A stretch of DNA of 64,000 bases from an uncultured Pelagibacteraceae bacterium (GCA_902523615.1 CABYZW010000002.1:1-64000), one strand, 5' to 3'; numbered from the stretch's first letter, positions 1 through 8,965 are shown. The notes: generated by a model from the letters alone, not told the origin. Translations and numbers: made by a program.

Positions 1-2
1 AT

Positions 3-731
3 AGAAATATCTTTGATAATTTTATAACTGATTTAAGTATTTTAAATAAATTAGGTCTCTCAATTATTATAGTTCATGGTGGGGGTCCAAGAATCAAAAG
101 AGAGTTAGATAAATCTAATATTCAATCAAAATTTATAAGAGGGTTAAGAGTCACTGATGAAAAAATTATAAACATTGTTGAGTCAGTCTTAATAGATTTT
201 AACAATGATATTGTAAGATCTTTGGACAAAAAAAATACGGAAGCAGTATCCATCCACACTAAAAAAGATAATATTATTGAGGTAGTACCAGAGGCAAAAG
301 AACTGGGTTTTGTAGGTCTACCAAATAAGATTAATAACGATATTTTATTGAATATAATTCAACAAAATAAAATACCGATTATTTCCCCATTAGGTTTGGA
401 TAAGAATAATCAAACACATAATATTAATGGTGATACTGCAGCGATGGCTGTAGCCAAATCTCTTAAATCGAGAAGATTACTATTGATGACAAATGTTGAT
501 GGTGTTTTAAATAAAGAAAAAAAACTGATAGCAGAAATCTCTTCTTCTGAGATTTTAGAGATGATAAAAGATGAAACAATTAATTCTGGAATGATACCAA
601 AAGTAAATGCATGCCTAACAGCTGTAAATAATGGAGTTACTGCTGCTGGTATAATTAACGGTACAAAACAACATTCATGTTTATGGGAAATTTTCTCAGA
701 TAAGGGCTCGGGTACATTAATCAGAAAATGA
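3..731 (+). CDS. argB: Acetylglutamate kinase, 5' end outside window
   Basis: Phosphorylates N-acetylglutamate, the second step of arginine synthesis, in the cytoplasm. The frame is open from base 3, so the visible 242 residues lack only the first N-terminal stretch. The glycine loop HGGGPR lies about 30 residues in. The C-terminal half has NINGDTAAMAVAKSL, the ATP-site stretch LLLMTNVDGV and MIPKVNACLTA, all typical of the amino-acid kinase fold of this family. An internal ATG at 222 is not the start, because family sequence continues well upstream of it. The stop overlaps the next gene's start as ATGA, so the two are probably translationally coupled. Confidence 0.95.
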   Translation, partial: RNIFDNFITDLSILNKLGLSIIIVHGGGPRIKRELDKSNIQSKFIRGLRVTDEKIINIVESVLIDFNNDIVRSLDKKNTEAVSIHTKKDNIIEVVPEAKELGFVGLPNKINNDILLNIIQQNKIPIISPLGLDKNNQTHNINGDTAAMAVAKSLKSRRLLLMTNVDGVLNKEKKLIAEISSSEILEMIKDETINSGMIPKVNACLTAVNNGVTAAGIINGTKQHSCLWEIFSDKGSGTLIRK

Positions 732-1417
732 ACTTAAAAGAAAAAAAATATCTGCTACTTGATCTTGATGGTGTTTGTTATGGTAAGCACAATAACTATT
801 CTTTAGAGCGCGTATTTGGTCAAGTTTCAAAGAGAATGACTCAATTTATATCTGAAAAACTTAAAATTGATAAAGATAAAGCTAAAGAATTACAAACAAA
901 TTATTTCTATAAATATAATACATCATTAAGAGGATTAATGGTCCATAATGGAATATCACCAGATGAATTTTTATCTTACGTCCATGAAATCGATTTATCA
1001 TTTATGAAAGAAGATAAAATTATGAGAAATGAGCTTAAACAATTAGATATGGAAAAATTTATCTTTACCAATGGTAGCGCTGAACATGCTGCTAATATTT
1101 TAACTCACTTGGGTGTGTATGATTTATTTGGAAGAGATAAGGTTTTTGATATTAAAGATGCTGGTTATGTGCCTAAGCCAGAAGCAGAAACCTTTGACTT
1201 AATGGTAAAAAAATTTGGTATAAATCCAAAAGAGACTATTTACATTGAAGATATAGCTAAAAATTTAAGTATAGGTCACGAACGAGGTTGTACAACCGTT
1301 TGGTTAATTAATGATGAGCATTTTGGAAAAATGGATGCAGACAAAGATTTTATTTCACACAAAATTGAAAATCTGTCTTTATTTCTAAAAGAAATAAGGC
1401 TATTAAAAAGTAATTAA
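728..1417 (+). CDS. HAD-superfamily phosphatase, pyrimidine 5'-nucleotidase-like
   Basis: A 229-residue haloacid-dehalogenase-fold hydrolase. The nucleophile motif DLDGVCYG is at 12-19 (D12, D14), motif II FTNGS at 113-117, the motif III lysine in KPEAETF near 150, and the motif IV acidic pair IEDIAKN near 173-179. The cap insertion between motifs I and II and the overall length resemble the pyrimidine 5'-nucleotidase (SDT1-type) branch, so nucleotide dephosphorylation is the likely activity; the substrate is inferred. It sits between argB and dapD with a 4-base overlap upstream and a 2-base gap downstream, which suggests one transcript but does not prove an amino-acid role. Confidence 0.85.
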   Translation: MNLKEKKYLLLDLDGVCYGKHNNYSLERVFGQVSKRMTQFISEKLKIDKDKAKELQTNYFYKYNTSLRGLMVHNGISPDEFLSYVHEIDLSFMKEDKIMRNELKQLDMEKFIFTNGSAEHAANILTHLGVYDLFGRDKVFDIKDAGYVPKPEAETFDLMVKKFGINPKETIYIEDIAKNLSIGHERGCTTVWLINDEHFGKMDADKDFISHKIENLSLFLKEIRLLKSN

Positions 1418-1419
1418 TT

Positions 1420-2247
1420 ATGTCTTTAGAAAAAATAATCAATGATGCTTGGGAAAATAAAGATCAAGTGAGTCCTAATTCGGACCAGTCTTTAAAGGAT
1501 GCAATAAATCAAGTCATCTCTGATTTAGATAGTGGTAAATCGAGAGTTGCCGAGAAAGTAAATGGAAAGTGGGTGACTCATCAGCATCTTAAGAAAGCTA
1601 TAATGTTAAGTTTTAGAATTTACCCAATGGAAAATTTAAATGGTCCTTATAGTAGTTGGTATGATAAATCACATTTACTAAAAGGAAAAACAGCTGGCTG
1701 GACAAAAGAAGATCATGAAAAAGCAGGTTTTAGGATGGTTCCAAACTCACCTGTTAGGAAAGGATCATTCGTAGGAAAAGATGCTGTTCTTATGCCGTGT
1801 TACGTAAATATTGGTTCTTACATTGGGGCTAAAACAATGATGGATACATTTAGTCGTGCTGGCAGTTGTTGCCAGATTGGGGAGAATTGTCATATATCTG
1901 CCGGATCCGGAGTTGGAGGGGTACTAGAACCGGCTCAAGCATTACCTACAATAATTGAAGATAATGTATTTTTAGGAGCAATGTCTGAGGTGGTTGAAGG
2001 CGTGATTGTTGGAGAAGGTTCTGTGTTAAGCATGGGAATGCTAATTACACAATCTACAAAAATTGTAAATAGATCAACAGGTGAGGTTACGTATGGAAAA
2101 ATTCCTCCATACTCAGTTGTAGTTCCAGGTTCTCTTCCTGATAAAAAAAATCCATCTGCTCCTTCACTAAGTTGTGCAGTAATAATCAAGCAAGTAGACG
2201 AAAAGACTAGATCAAAAACATCAATTAATGATCTTTTAAGAGATTAA
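1420..2247 (+). CDS. dapD: Tetrahydrodipicolinate N-succinyltransferase
   Basis: Transfers a succinyl group from succinyl-CoA to tetrahydrodipicolinate in the succinylase route to diaminopimelate and lysine. The 275-residue length matches the family. The N-terminal helical part contains the conserved run FRIYPMENLNGP. The C-terminal half is a left-handed beta helix built from hexapeptides, visible in PVRKGSFVGKDAVLMPCYVN, in IGSYIGAKTMMDT and around NVFLGAMSEVVEGVIVGEG. dapE follows after 2 bases, so successive enzymes of the pathway are co-transcribed. Confidence 0.97.
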   Translation: MSLEKIINDAWENKDQVSPNSDQSLKDAINQVISDLDSGKSRVAEKVNGKWVTHQHLKKAIMLSFRIYPMENLNGPYSSWYDKSHLLKGKTAGWTKEDHEKAGFRMVPNSPVRKGSFVGKDAVLMPCYVNIGSYIGAKTMMDTFSRAGSCCQIGENCHISAGSGVGGVLEPAQALPTIIEDNVFLGAMSEVVEGVIVGEGSVLSMGMLITQSTKIVNRSTGEVTYGKIPPYSVVVPGSLPDKKNPSAPSLSCAVIIKQVDEKTRSKTSINDLLRD

Positions 2248-2249
2248 AC

Positions 2250-3407
2250 ATGCAAAGAATTAATGAATTACAATTAGCTAAAGAGCTAATTAGGTTTCCG
2301 ACTGTTACTCCAGTAGACGCTGGGGTGATGAAATTTTTAGAAAAAAAATTGAAAAAACTTGGTTTCAAAACAAAAATACTAGAGTTTAAAGAAAGAGGTT
2401 TCAAACCAGTTAAGAATTTATATGCAAGATTGGGATCAAAAGAACCTAATTTTTGTTATGCAGGTCACCTCGATGTTGTGCCTCCAGGAAATATAAAAGA
2501 TTGGACAATAAATCCATTTAGACCATCAATCAGAAAAGGTCATTTAATTGGAAGAGGTGCGAATGATATGAAAAGTTCTGTTGCAGCTTTTATTTCTGCT
2601 GTAAGCACTTTTTTATCACTAAATAAAAAGTTTAGTGGATCGATTAGTTTATTGATAACAGGTGATGAAGAAGGCGATGCAATAAATGGAACAAGAAAAG
2701 TAGTGGAGTATTTAAAAAAAAAAAGAGAGAAAATTAGTTTTTGTTTAGTGGGTGAACCAACAAATCCAAACAAATTGGGTGAAATGATCAAAATTGGTCG
2801 TAGAGGCAGTTTAACTGGTAAATTAACTATATTCGGTCTACAGGGTCACGTTGCGTATCCTTATAGAGCAATTAATCCCTCAACGATAATTGTAGAAATT
2901 TTAAAAGAATTAAAAGATATCAAATTTGACAAAGGTACGAAAGATTTTCAGCCTACAAACTTAGAAGTTACAAAAATAAATATAAATAATACTGCTGATA
3001 ATGTTATTCCCGCTACAGCTGAAGCAACTTTTAATATTAGGTTTAATAACAAACATTCATCAACTTCCATTAAAAAAAGATTAAATAAAATCTTTATTAA
3101 AATAAATAAAAAATATAAATCAAAATTTAGTATCAATTATAGAGTTTCTGGTGAAGCTTTTTTAACTAAACCAAATAAAACAACATATATGATACAAAAT
3201 ACCATTAAAAAGATCACAAAGATAAAACCAAAATTATCGACTACGGGTGGAACCTCAGATCTACGGTTTATAAAAGCCATATCACCTGGTTTAGAATTTG
3301 GTTTAGTTGGACGAACTATGCATCGCGTGGACGAGGTAGTATCTTTAAAAGATTTAAAAAATCTAAAAAAAATTTATGAAAATATTTTAATAAATTATTT
3401 CAAATGA
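2250..3407 (+). CDS. dapE: Succinyl-diaminopimelate desuccinylase
   Basis: Zinc metallopeptidase-fold (M20) enzyme that removes succinate from N-succinyl-LL-diaminopimelate. Metal and catalytic residues are visible: H73 and D75 in YAGHLDVVPPG, D106 in GRGANDMKSS, E140/E141 in TGDEEGD, E169 in VGEPT, and H358 in GRTMHRVDE near the C-terminus. The dimerisation domain lies between about 175 and 290. The length of 385 residues is normal. It starts 2 bases after dapD, and its stop overlaps the start of the next gene by 4 bases, so it belongs to the argB-dapD-dapE run. Confidence 0.97.
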   Translation: MQRINELQLAKELIRFPTVTPVDAGVMKFLEKKLKKLGFKTKILEFKERGFKPVKNLYARLGSKEPNFCYAGHLDVVPPGNIKDWTINPFRPSIRKGHLIGRGANDMKSSVAAFISAVSTFLSLNKKFSGSISLLITGDEEGDAINGTRKVVEYLKKKREKISFCLVGEPTNPNKLGEMIKIGRRGSLTGKLTIFGLQGHVAYPYRAINPSTIIVEILKELKDIKFDKGTKDFQPTNLEVTKININNTADNVIPATAEATFNIRFNNKHSSTSIKKRLNKIFIKINKKYKSKFSINYRVSGEAFLTKPNKTTYMIQNTIKKITKIKPKLSTTGGTSDLRFIKAISPGLEFGLVGRTMHRVDEVVSLKDLKNLKKIYENILINYFK

Positions 3408-4327
3408 AAACAGCGATCATAAATTCTGATTCTTATGAGAAACATAATACTGGCGATGGTCATCCCGAACAGCCTAAAAGAGTAATTGCTATAAAAGAAA
3501 GATTAAAAAAAAGAAAAGATCTTATCTGGGATAAACCAGATAATGTTCCTGATGACATATTGTTTATGACACATTCAAAAAGCTATATAAATGAATTAAA
3601 AAATTCATTTCCCCAGAAAGGCCTCAATTTTTTAGATGGAGATACAGTTGTATCACCAGAGAGTAAAAAGGCAGTTTTTGATGCTGCAGGTTCAACAATA
3701 AGAGCGATAGATGGAATAGAAAATAAAGAGTTTAAAAATGCATTTTGTCTGGCAAGACCTCCTGGACATCATGCAGAAAAAGATAAAGCAATGGGATTTT
3801 GTTGTATATCAAACGCAGGGGTAGCAACGAACTATTTAGTGACAAAATATAAATACAAAAGAATTGCCTGTGTAGATTTTGATGTTCACTGGGGTAACGG
3901 AAATTACGATGTTATGCGTAATAACAAAAATTCATTATATATTTCTACGCACCAATATCCTTTTTACCCTGGGGGAGGGACAGATAAAGATAAAGGAGAC
4001 TTTAACAATTCATTGAATATCCCTTTACCCGCTGGTACAAACTCAGAGGAATACTTTAATGCATTTGATAGAGTGTTAAAAAGATTAGTTCAATATAAAC
4101 CAGATTTTCTTCTATTTTCAGCCGGATTTGATGCTCACAAAGATGATCCTTTGGCTCAATTTCAACTAATCTCCAAAGACTTCTATGAGATAACCAAAAG
4201 GACATTGGCTGCAACTAATGAATTTACCAAAGGAAAAGTTGTTTCTATACTTGAAGGTGGTTATGATTTAAATGCATTATCTGAAAGTGCCAATGAACAT
4301 GTTAACGCACTTGTTGAATTCAATTGA
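3404..4327 (+). CDS. Histone-deacetylase-family amidohydrolase (class II/AcuC-like)
   Basis: A 307-residue single-domain member of the arginase/deacetylase fold, which cleaves acetyl-amide bonds using zinc. Catalytic residues are intact: the His-His pair at 122-123 in PPGHHAEKDKAMGFCC, zinc ligands D160 and H162 in VDFDVHWGNG, D243 in SAGFDAHKDDP, and the transition-state tyrosine Y287 in EGGYD. Bacterial relatives act on acetylpolyamines, acetylated small molecules or protein lysines; the substrate cannot be read from sequence. It overlaps dapE by 4 bases and is followed after 30 bases by a SET-domain methyltransferase, an unusual pairing treated under findings. Confidence 0.9.
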   Translation: MKTAIINSDSYEKHNTGDGHPEQPKRVIAIKERLKKRKDLIWDKPDNVPDDILFMTHSKSYINELKNSFPQKGLNFLDGDTVVSPESKKAVFDAAGSTIRAIDGIENKEFKNAFCLARPPGHHAEKDKAMGFCCISNAGVATNYLVTKYKYKRIACVDFDVHWGNGNYDVMRNNKNSLYISTHQYPFYPGGGTDKDKGDFNNSLNIPLPAGTNSEEYFNAFDRVLKRLVQYKPDFLLFSAGFDAHKDDPLAQFQLISKDFYEITKRTLAATNEFTKGKVVSILEGGYDLNALSESANEHVNALVEFN

Positions 4328-4357
4328 TTTAAAACTTTAAAATAATAATTCATTTAC

Positions 4358-4849
4358 ATGAAACTTTATAGAATTAAAAGATCTAAAATTGATAAAAAAG
4401 GTAGAGGTCTTTACGCTACATGTGATATCAAAGAGGGTACAAAGATAATAAACTACGTCGGTAAAATTATTACAAATAAAGAAGTAGATGAGTCAATTAA
4501 ATTTGACAACAAAAAACCTATTTACTTATTTACATTAAATAAAAGATATACTCTAGATGGAGACTTTTCTTGGAATATTGCAGGTCTAGTAAATCATAGT
4601 TGCAATAATAATTGTGATTACAATGGTAAAGGTCTTAAAGTGTGGATTACAACAATTCGCGATATTAAAAAAGGTGAAGAGTTTACTTGTGATTATGGAT
4701 TTGGATATGATGAGGACTATAAACAATTTCCTTGCAAATGTGGCTCAAAAAATTGCTGTGGTTATATTGTGAGGGAAGAGTCAAGATGGAGAATAAGCAA
4801 GAAGTTTGCTATGAAAAATAAGAATAAATTAATAAATAACTCTTGTTAG
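4358..4849 (+). CDS. SET-domain lysine methyltransferase with post-SET cysteines
   Basis: A 163-residue protein consisting almost entirely of a SET domain, the fold that transfers methyl from S-adenosylmethionine to protein lysines. SAM-binding GRG is at 15-17, the pseudoknot motif NHSCNNNC at 79-86, and the catalytic tyrosine in CDYGFGYDED at Y113. A post-SET zinc motif C-x-C-x4-C (C126, C128, C133) is intact. All elements needed for activity are therefore present. SET proteins are common in eukaryotes and patchy in bacteria. Its 3' end overlaps truA tail to tail by 21 bases. The target protein is unknown. Confidence 0.92.
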   Translation: MKLYRIKRSKIDKKGRGLYATCDIKEGTKIINYVGKIITNKEVDESIKFDNKKPIYLFTLNKRYTLDGDFSWNIAGLVNHSCNNNCDYNGKGLKVWITTIRDIKKGEEFTCDYGFGYDEDYKQFPCKCGSKNCCGYIVREESRWRISKKFAMKNKNKLINNSC

Positions 4850-5569
4850 ATAAAGCCCCTCAGGTGGTGCTGGTGGTGCACACAAAATTCTTTTTTTTGA
4901 ATTCATAACAAAAATAAATTTTTTTAAAGTCCATTTTTTTTCACCCACATATTTCAAACAACCGACCATTGATCGAACTTGTTGTTGTAAAAAAGATTGT
5001 GATCGAAATTCAATTTCTATTTTATCGTTTTTAGATTTTATTTTTACTGATTTCATAGTCTTAATTGGGCTTTTAGCTCTACAACTTGAAGCTCTAAAAG
5101 TAGAAAAATCATTTACACCAACTAATTTTTTCGAGGCTTTTTTCATCATTTTAAAATCAAGTTTATTCGTAACGTGCCATACTCTATTTTTATCTATTAC
5201 TGGTCCTCCTAAACGATTAATAATTATATATTTGTAAATTCTCATTTTTGCTGAAAATCTTGCATGAAAATCTTTATTCTTTTTTTTAATTTTAATAATT
5301 GTAATCATCTCTTTGTTTAAAAAATAATTTAAGGATTTGTGAAACTTATTCAAATTGAAAATTTTTTTTTTGCACTCAAAGTGCGCAGATTGTTCAAGTG
5401 CGTGGACTCCTTTATCTAATCTACCAGCACCTAATAAAATAATTTTTTCTTTTAGTAATTTAGAAATTCTATCTTGAATAAGACCTTGTATTGTTTTGCC
5501 TTTAGTTTGAACTTGCCAACCTCTAAAATTAGTTCCTACATACTCTATTAATACCTGGTACCTAAACAT
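4829..5569 (-). CDS. truA: tRNA pseudouridine(38-40) synthase
   Basis: Isomerises uridines 38-40 in the anticodon arm of many tRNAs. The 246-residue length and both halves of the TruA fold are present. The catalytic aspartate is D52, in GAGRLDKGVHA. Most family members read GRTDAGVHA here, so the flanking Thr and Ala are replaced by Leu and Lys while the aspartate is kept. Other family blocks are the FHARFSAKMRIYKY and LQQQVRSMVG stretches. The gene overlaps fmt upstream by 8 bases and is the last gene of the def-fmt-truA run; its tail overlaps the SET gene. Confidence 0.95.
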   Translation of the reverse strand: MFRYQVLIEYVGTNFRGWQVQTKGKTIQGLIQDRISKLLKEKIILLGAGRLDKGVHALEQSAHFECKKKIFNLNKFHKSLNYFLNKEMITIIKIKKKNKDFHARFSAKMRIYKYIIINRLGGPVIDKNRVWHVTNKLDFKMMKKASKKLVGVNDFSTFRASSCRAKSPIKTMKSVKIKSKNDKIEIEFRSQSFLQQQVRSMVGCLKYVGEKKWTLKKFIFVMNSKKRILCAPPAPPEGLYLTRVIY

Positions 5570-6494
5570 TGGATATAACTTTGCCTTTTATAATTTTAGA
5601 TCCGAGAATAAAGTCCCCAACTTTTTGAACCTTCCTTCCTTCCCTCTGTATTTCAAGGATTTTGATAGATTTTTTATTTCCGCACGCTATTTCAAGATTA
5701 TCTGATATAACCTCACCATTTTTACCAAAACCATTTCCAATTTCTGCCTTTAGAATTTTATATCTTTCACCATTAAATATAAAGAAAGCACCAGGAGAAG
5801 GATATAGGCCATTAATTTTTCCAATTATATTTATAGCATCATTTGTCCAATCTATTTTTCCCTCATCTTTAGAAATTTTTTTTGCATAAGTTGCTTTACT
5901 GTGTTCCTGCTCAACAAATTTTGTTTTACCCTCTAATATATCACTTATTTCATCTAAAATTTTATTTGAAGCTAATAAAGATAATTTTTCAGATATTTCT
6001 TTAGCATTTTTATTTTGATCTAACTTTATTTTGTAGACATTACTTACTGGTCCGCTGTCTAATTTTTCATTCATTTTCATAATACTGATACCTGTCTCTT
6101 TATCTAAATTTATAATAGATCTTTGAATTGGAGCTGCTCCTCTCCATTTTGGTAGTATAGACCCATGAATGTTAATGAAACCTTTCTTAGTTAACTTTAA
6201 ATATTCTTTTGGAATAATTTGTCCATAAGCAACAACTATTGCAAGATCAGCATTCATCTTTTTTAAAAACTCATATTCCTCCTCATTGTTCTTGAGGCTT
6301 AATGGTGATCTGAAATCTATATTTAAAGTTTCTGAAATACATTGAATTGGTGATTTATTTATTTTCTGACCCCGATGAGATTTTTGGGGGGATTGTGTAT
6401 ATACCAAATCTATTGGAAACCCATTTTGAAAAAGAGATTTTAATATTGGCACAGCAAATAAAGGTGTACCCATAAAAATAATCTTTTTTGCCAT
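5562..6494 (-). CDS. fmt: Methionyl-tRNA formyltransferase
   Basis: Formylates initiator Met-tRNA using 10-formyl-tetrahydrofolate. The N-terminal Rossmann domain begins KIIFMGTP. The catalytic block NIHGSILPKWRGAAPIQRSI has Asn and His about 110 residues in, and the aspartate of LDSG follows near 146. The C-terminal tRNA-binding domain contains KIDWTNDAINIIGKINGLYP. I choose the ATG at 6494, three bases after the def stop; a longer frame starts with TTG at 6500 and overlaps def. The def-fmt pairing links formylation with deformylation of nascent chains, as in many bacteria. Confidence 0.97.
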   Translation of the reverse strand: MAKKIIFMGTPLFAVPILKSLFQNGFPIDLVYTQSPQKSHRGQKINKSPIQCISETLNIDFRSPLSLKNNEEEYEFLKKMNADLAIVVAYGQIIPKEYLKLTKKGFINIHGSILPKWRGAAPIQRSIINLDKETGISIMKMNEKLDSGPVSNVYKIKLDQNKNAKEISEKLSLLASNKILDEISDILEGKTKFVEQEHSKATYAKKISKDEGKIDWTNDAINIIGKINGLYPSPGAFFIFNGERYKILKAEIGNGFGKNGEVISDNLEIACGNKKSIKILEIQREGRKVQKVGDFILGSKIIKGKVISNV

Positions 6495-6496
6495 GA

Positions 6497-7021
6497 TCAA
6501 ACAATTATTCTATCAGGATTTTTTTTATTTTTTGAAATTTTTTTTATAATAAAATCTCTTTTTAATTTTGATAATTGGTCAATTATCAACTTTCCATCCA
6601 AATGATTAATTTCATGTTGGAGACAGGTTGATAAAAGACCATCACATTTTAAATTTTTATTTTCACCATTTTCATCAATATAATCTACTTCACATATTTT
6701 TGGCCTTTCAATTTCTATAAATGTATCAGGGATTGATAAACAACCCTCCTCGTAAATAGAGGTTTCATCACTTAATTTTCTTATTACTGGATTAATAAAA
6801 CTAAGAGGAGTTTTTTTTTCATTTTTAGTGGATACATCTATAACTAAAACTCTTTTAAGTATTCCCACTTGAACAGCCGCAAGACCAATACCATTAGAAT
6901 GGTACATGGTCTCAAATAAATCTTTAATCAAATTTTTCTCATTTATTCCTATCTTTTCTATAGGTTCTGAGATTTTTTTTAAAGTTTCATTTGGAACAGT
7001 AATGATATCTTTAACACTCAT
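6497..7021 (-). CDS. def: Peptide deformylase
   Basis: Removes the formyl group from the N-terminal methionine of new proteins. All three metal-site motifs are present: GIGLAAVQVG (44-53), EGCLSIP with ligand C94, and QHEINHLDG with H136, H140 and catalytic E137. The length of 174 residues is normal. It is the first gene of the def-fmt-truA run. A 23-base gap separates it from the unknown exported protein gene upstream on the same strand, so all may share a transcript. Confidence 0.97.
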   Translation of the reverse strand: MSVKDIITVPNETLKKISEPIEKIGINEKNLIKDLFETMYHSNGIGLAAVQVGILKRVLVIDVSTKNEKKTPLSFINPVIRKLSDETSIYEEGCLSIPDTFIEIERPKICEVDYIDENGENKNLKCDGLLSTCLQHEINHLDGKLIIDQLSKLKRDFIIKKISKNKKNPDRIIV

Positions 7022-7044
7022 AAAATAAATAAATAAACTAATTT

Positions 7045-8811
7045 TTAAACTTTTAAAGGGAGAACTTTAAGAAGAATTTTATTTCTAATCCAATCAATGT
7101 CTAACTGGTTTAGAGCACTTATAATAAAATATATTGTATCCTCATCCATTCTTTCTAGGCTATCTTCACCTATAACTTCTATTATCCTAAGTAAAGCTGT
7201 ACCTTTTTCGTTATTGTTAATCATAACTTGAATATCTGTTGGTATTTCTAACGGATTAACAGTGTATAAGTTGTCGTATTTTTTTTCAATTAAAATACCG
7301 TCTGCTTTTAATGAGTCTATTAAAATTATATCTTTTTTTGATAAATTATATTCTTTATTTTTTTTAATTTTTTTTAAAAAATTATTCAAATCCTTTTCAA
7401 TTTTTGATTTTGAATAATCACCATTAAAATAATTTATTAATTTTGATTGATGCAATATTTCATTGTTAAATTTAATTTTTTTATCAAATTTTTGTTCAAT
7501 TTTAATATTTGTATAATAAAAACTCGTTAGATTATCTGGTACCTCTAAAGGATCAATTTTTTCTAAAAATTTTTTTAATTCTTTATCGAAGGCATCATGA
7601 AGATTTTCCTTTTTAAACAAATTTTTTAAAACTTTGAGTAGTTTTAGTCTTTCTACAACCTCAGATTCTAATAAAATTCTTTGATAAATTAATGCTCTAG
7701 CCTCAATATTTGACAAAGATTTATAAGTGTCTTGTGCATTAATCAGTTGGTTTATATTGAATTGAAAACGTTTATAAATATTGAATAGATCTTGTTCTGG
7801 ATAGTTTTTGTTATGTACTGCGAGCTCTATTGTGGAAATTTTTTCTAGTTCAGAAATATCAATTTCTTGAAATGATTGAAGCAAATTATAAGAAGAAAGA
7901 TATTTCCAAATTATTTTATCAGTATTATCTGTTGGGTTAAATTCAAATTTGGGATCTGTCTGATGTGCTAAATGAAAATCAAGAATTGACTTTTCGGAAA
8001 TTTTTCCGTCTATTTTAACATCATATCCTAATAAATGATTAATTTTTGTTTCAAAATATTTGTCTTTAAAACCTAATTCTTTTTTTAAGTCAAAAATTAT
8101 TTGTGCTTCGTCTTTTTTATCATTTTTTATTAAACAATAAATATTAAACTTAGATAAATACTCATCGTTAATCGGTTCTTTAATTTTACTAAAAATTTCA
8201 CATGCCTTTTCAAGATCTGCGATAGATAAATATTTATCTACTAAATATCTTGTGAGTTTAGAATTGTCATTTACAATTTCATTTTTTATTAAATATTCCT
8301 CAATAAATTCTAGATTTGAATACTTTATTAACCAGTCTGATTTAAATTTAAAAATTTCTTTTTCAGTAATATTTTTTTCTGGATAATATGCATTTGTAAA
8401 TAAAGTAATTTTCATTAATTCATTTGAATCCTCTGAAAGATTAATCTTATCTATTTTAGATAAAATATTTTTTATCTGATCTCCATCTGAATATAACCAC
8501 ATATTAATATCCAAACCATAATCATTAGGATCAAAAAGACCTACTATCTTAATTTTCTTAGAAATTAAGTTTTTTTCTAAAGTTATTTTTTTAGATATAT
8601 TTTGAGATTGTGAATCATATATATTTTTTTTTGGATTTTTTTTAATTTGTTCATTCGTAGATTTAATTTGATCTACTGTTTCTTGTGCAGATTGATCCTC
8701 ATTTATTTTCCAAATATCTACAGGTTTATCTTCAGCATTTGAAGTTGTTATTATAAATACAAAATATATAATTAGAAATAAAATTTTATTTAATAATCTT
8801 AAAATTTTCAT
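7045..8811 (-). CDS. Exported protein of unknown function, 588 residues
   Basis: Not recognised as a named family. The N-terminus is a plausible signal peptide: Lys/Arg near residues 2-9, a hydrophobic stretch ILFLIIYFVFIITTS, then SNAED, suggesting cleavage after about residue 26. The remainder is hydrophilic, rich in Lys, Glu, Asn and Ile, and looks mainly helical with repeat-like segments between about 150 and 400, reminiscent of a periplasmic helical-repeat scaffold (inference). There are no cysteine or catalytic motifs that I can identify. Its start lies inside the 3' end of a 59-residue membrane-protein frame (26-base overlap), so the two are probably coupled and may work together at the inner membrane. 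Confidence 0.8.
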   Translation of the reverse strand: MKILRLLNKILFLIIYFVFIITTSNAEDKPVDIWKINEDQSAQETVDQIKSTNEQIKKNPKKNIYDSQSQNISKKITLEKNLISKKIKIVGLFDPNDYGLDINMWLYSDGDQIKNILSKIDKINLSEDSNELMKITLFTNAYYPEKNITEKEIFKFKSDWLIKYSNLEFIEEYLIKNEIVNDNSKLTRYLVDKYLSIADLEKACEIFSKIKEPINDEYLSKFNIYCLIKNDKKDEAQIIFDLKKELGFKDKYFETKINHLLGYDVKIDGKISEKSILDFHLAHQTDPKFEFNPTDNTDKIIWKYLSSYNLLQSFQEIDISELEKISTIELAVHNKNYPEQDLFNIYKRFQFNINQLINAQDTYKSLSNIEARALIYQRILLESEVVERLKLLKVLKNLFKKENLHDAFDKELKKFLEKIDPLEVPDNLTSFYYTNIKIEQKFDKKIKFNNEILHQSKLINYFNGDYSKSKIEKDLNNFLKKIKKNKEYNLSKKDIILIDSLKADGILIEKKYDNLYTVNPLEIPTDIQVMINNNEKGTALLRIIEVIGEDSLERMDEDTIYFIISALNQLDIDWIRNKILLKVLPLKV

Positions 8812-8965
8812 TAGATATTATTTTTTCTATTTGCTTTTGAGGCACTGGAAAATCTATTTTATTAAGCAAAAAAACAACTCCAATAATTATTATTAAAACT
8901 AAAGCTAATTTACTTGTTAAGCCAAGAATATTTTTCGTTGAACTTGTTTTTTTTATAAATTGCAT
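8786..8965 (-). CDS. Small single-pass membrane protein, 59 residues
   Basis: A short frame directly upstream of, and overlapping by 26 bases, the 588-residue exported protein. It reads as a basic N-terminus (QFIKKTSSTKN), a strong transmembrane segment at about 20-34 (LALVLIIIIGVVFLL), and a short tail with KIDFPVPQKQIEKII. The basic side followed by a hydrophobic span predicts a cytoplasmic N-terminus and a periplasmic tail. The overlap, the clear N-to-C composition change and its position at the head of the operon argue for a real gene. The function is unknown; it could anchor or assist the downstream exported protein. Confidence 0.65.
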   Translation of the reverse strand: MQFIKKTSSTKNILGLTSKLALVLIIIIGVVFLLNKIDFPVPQKQIEKIISNENFKIIK

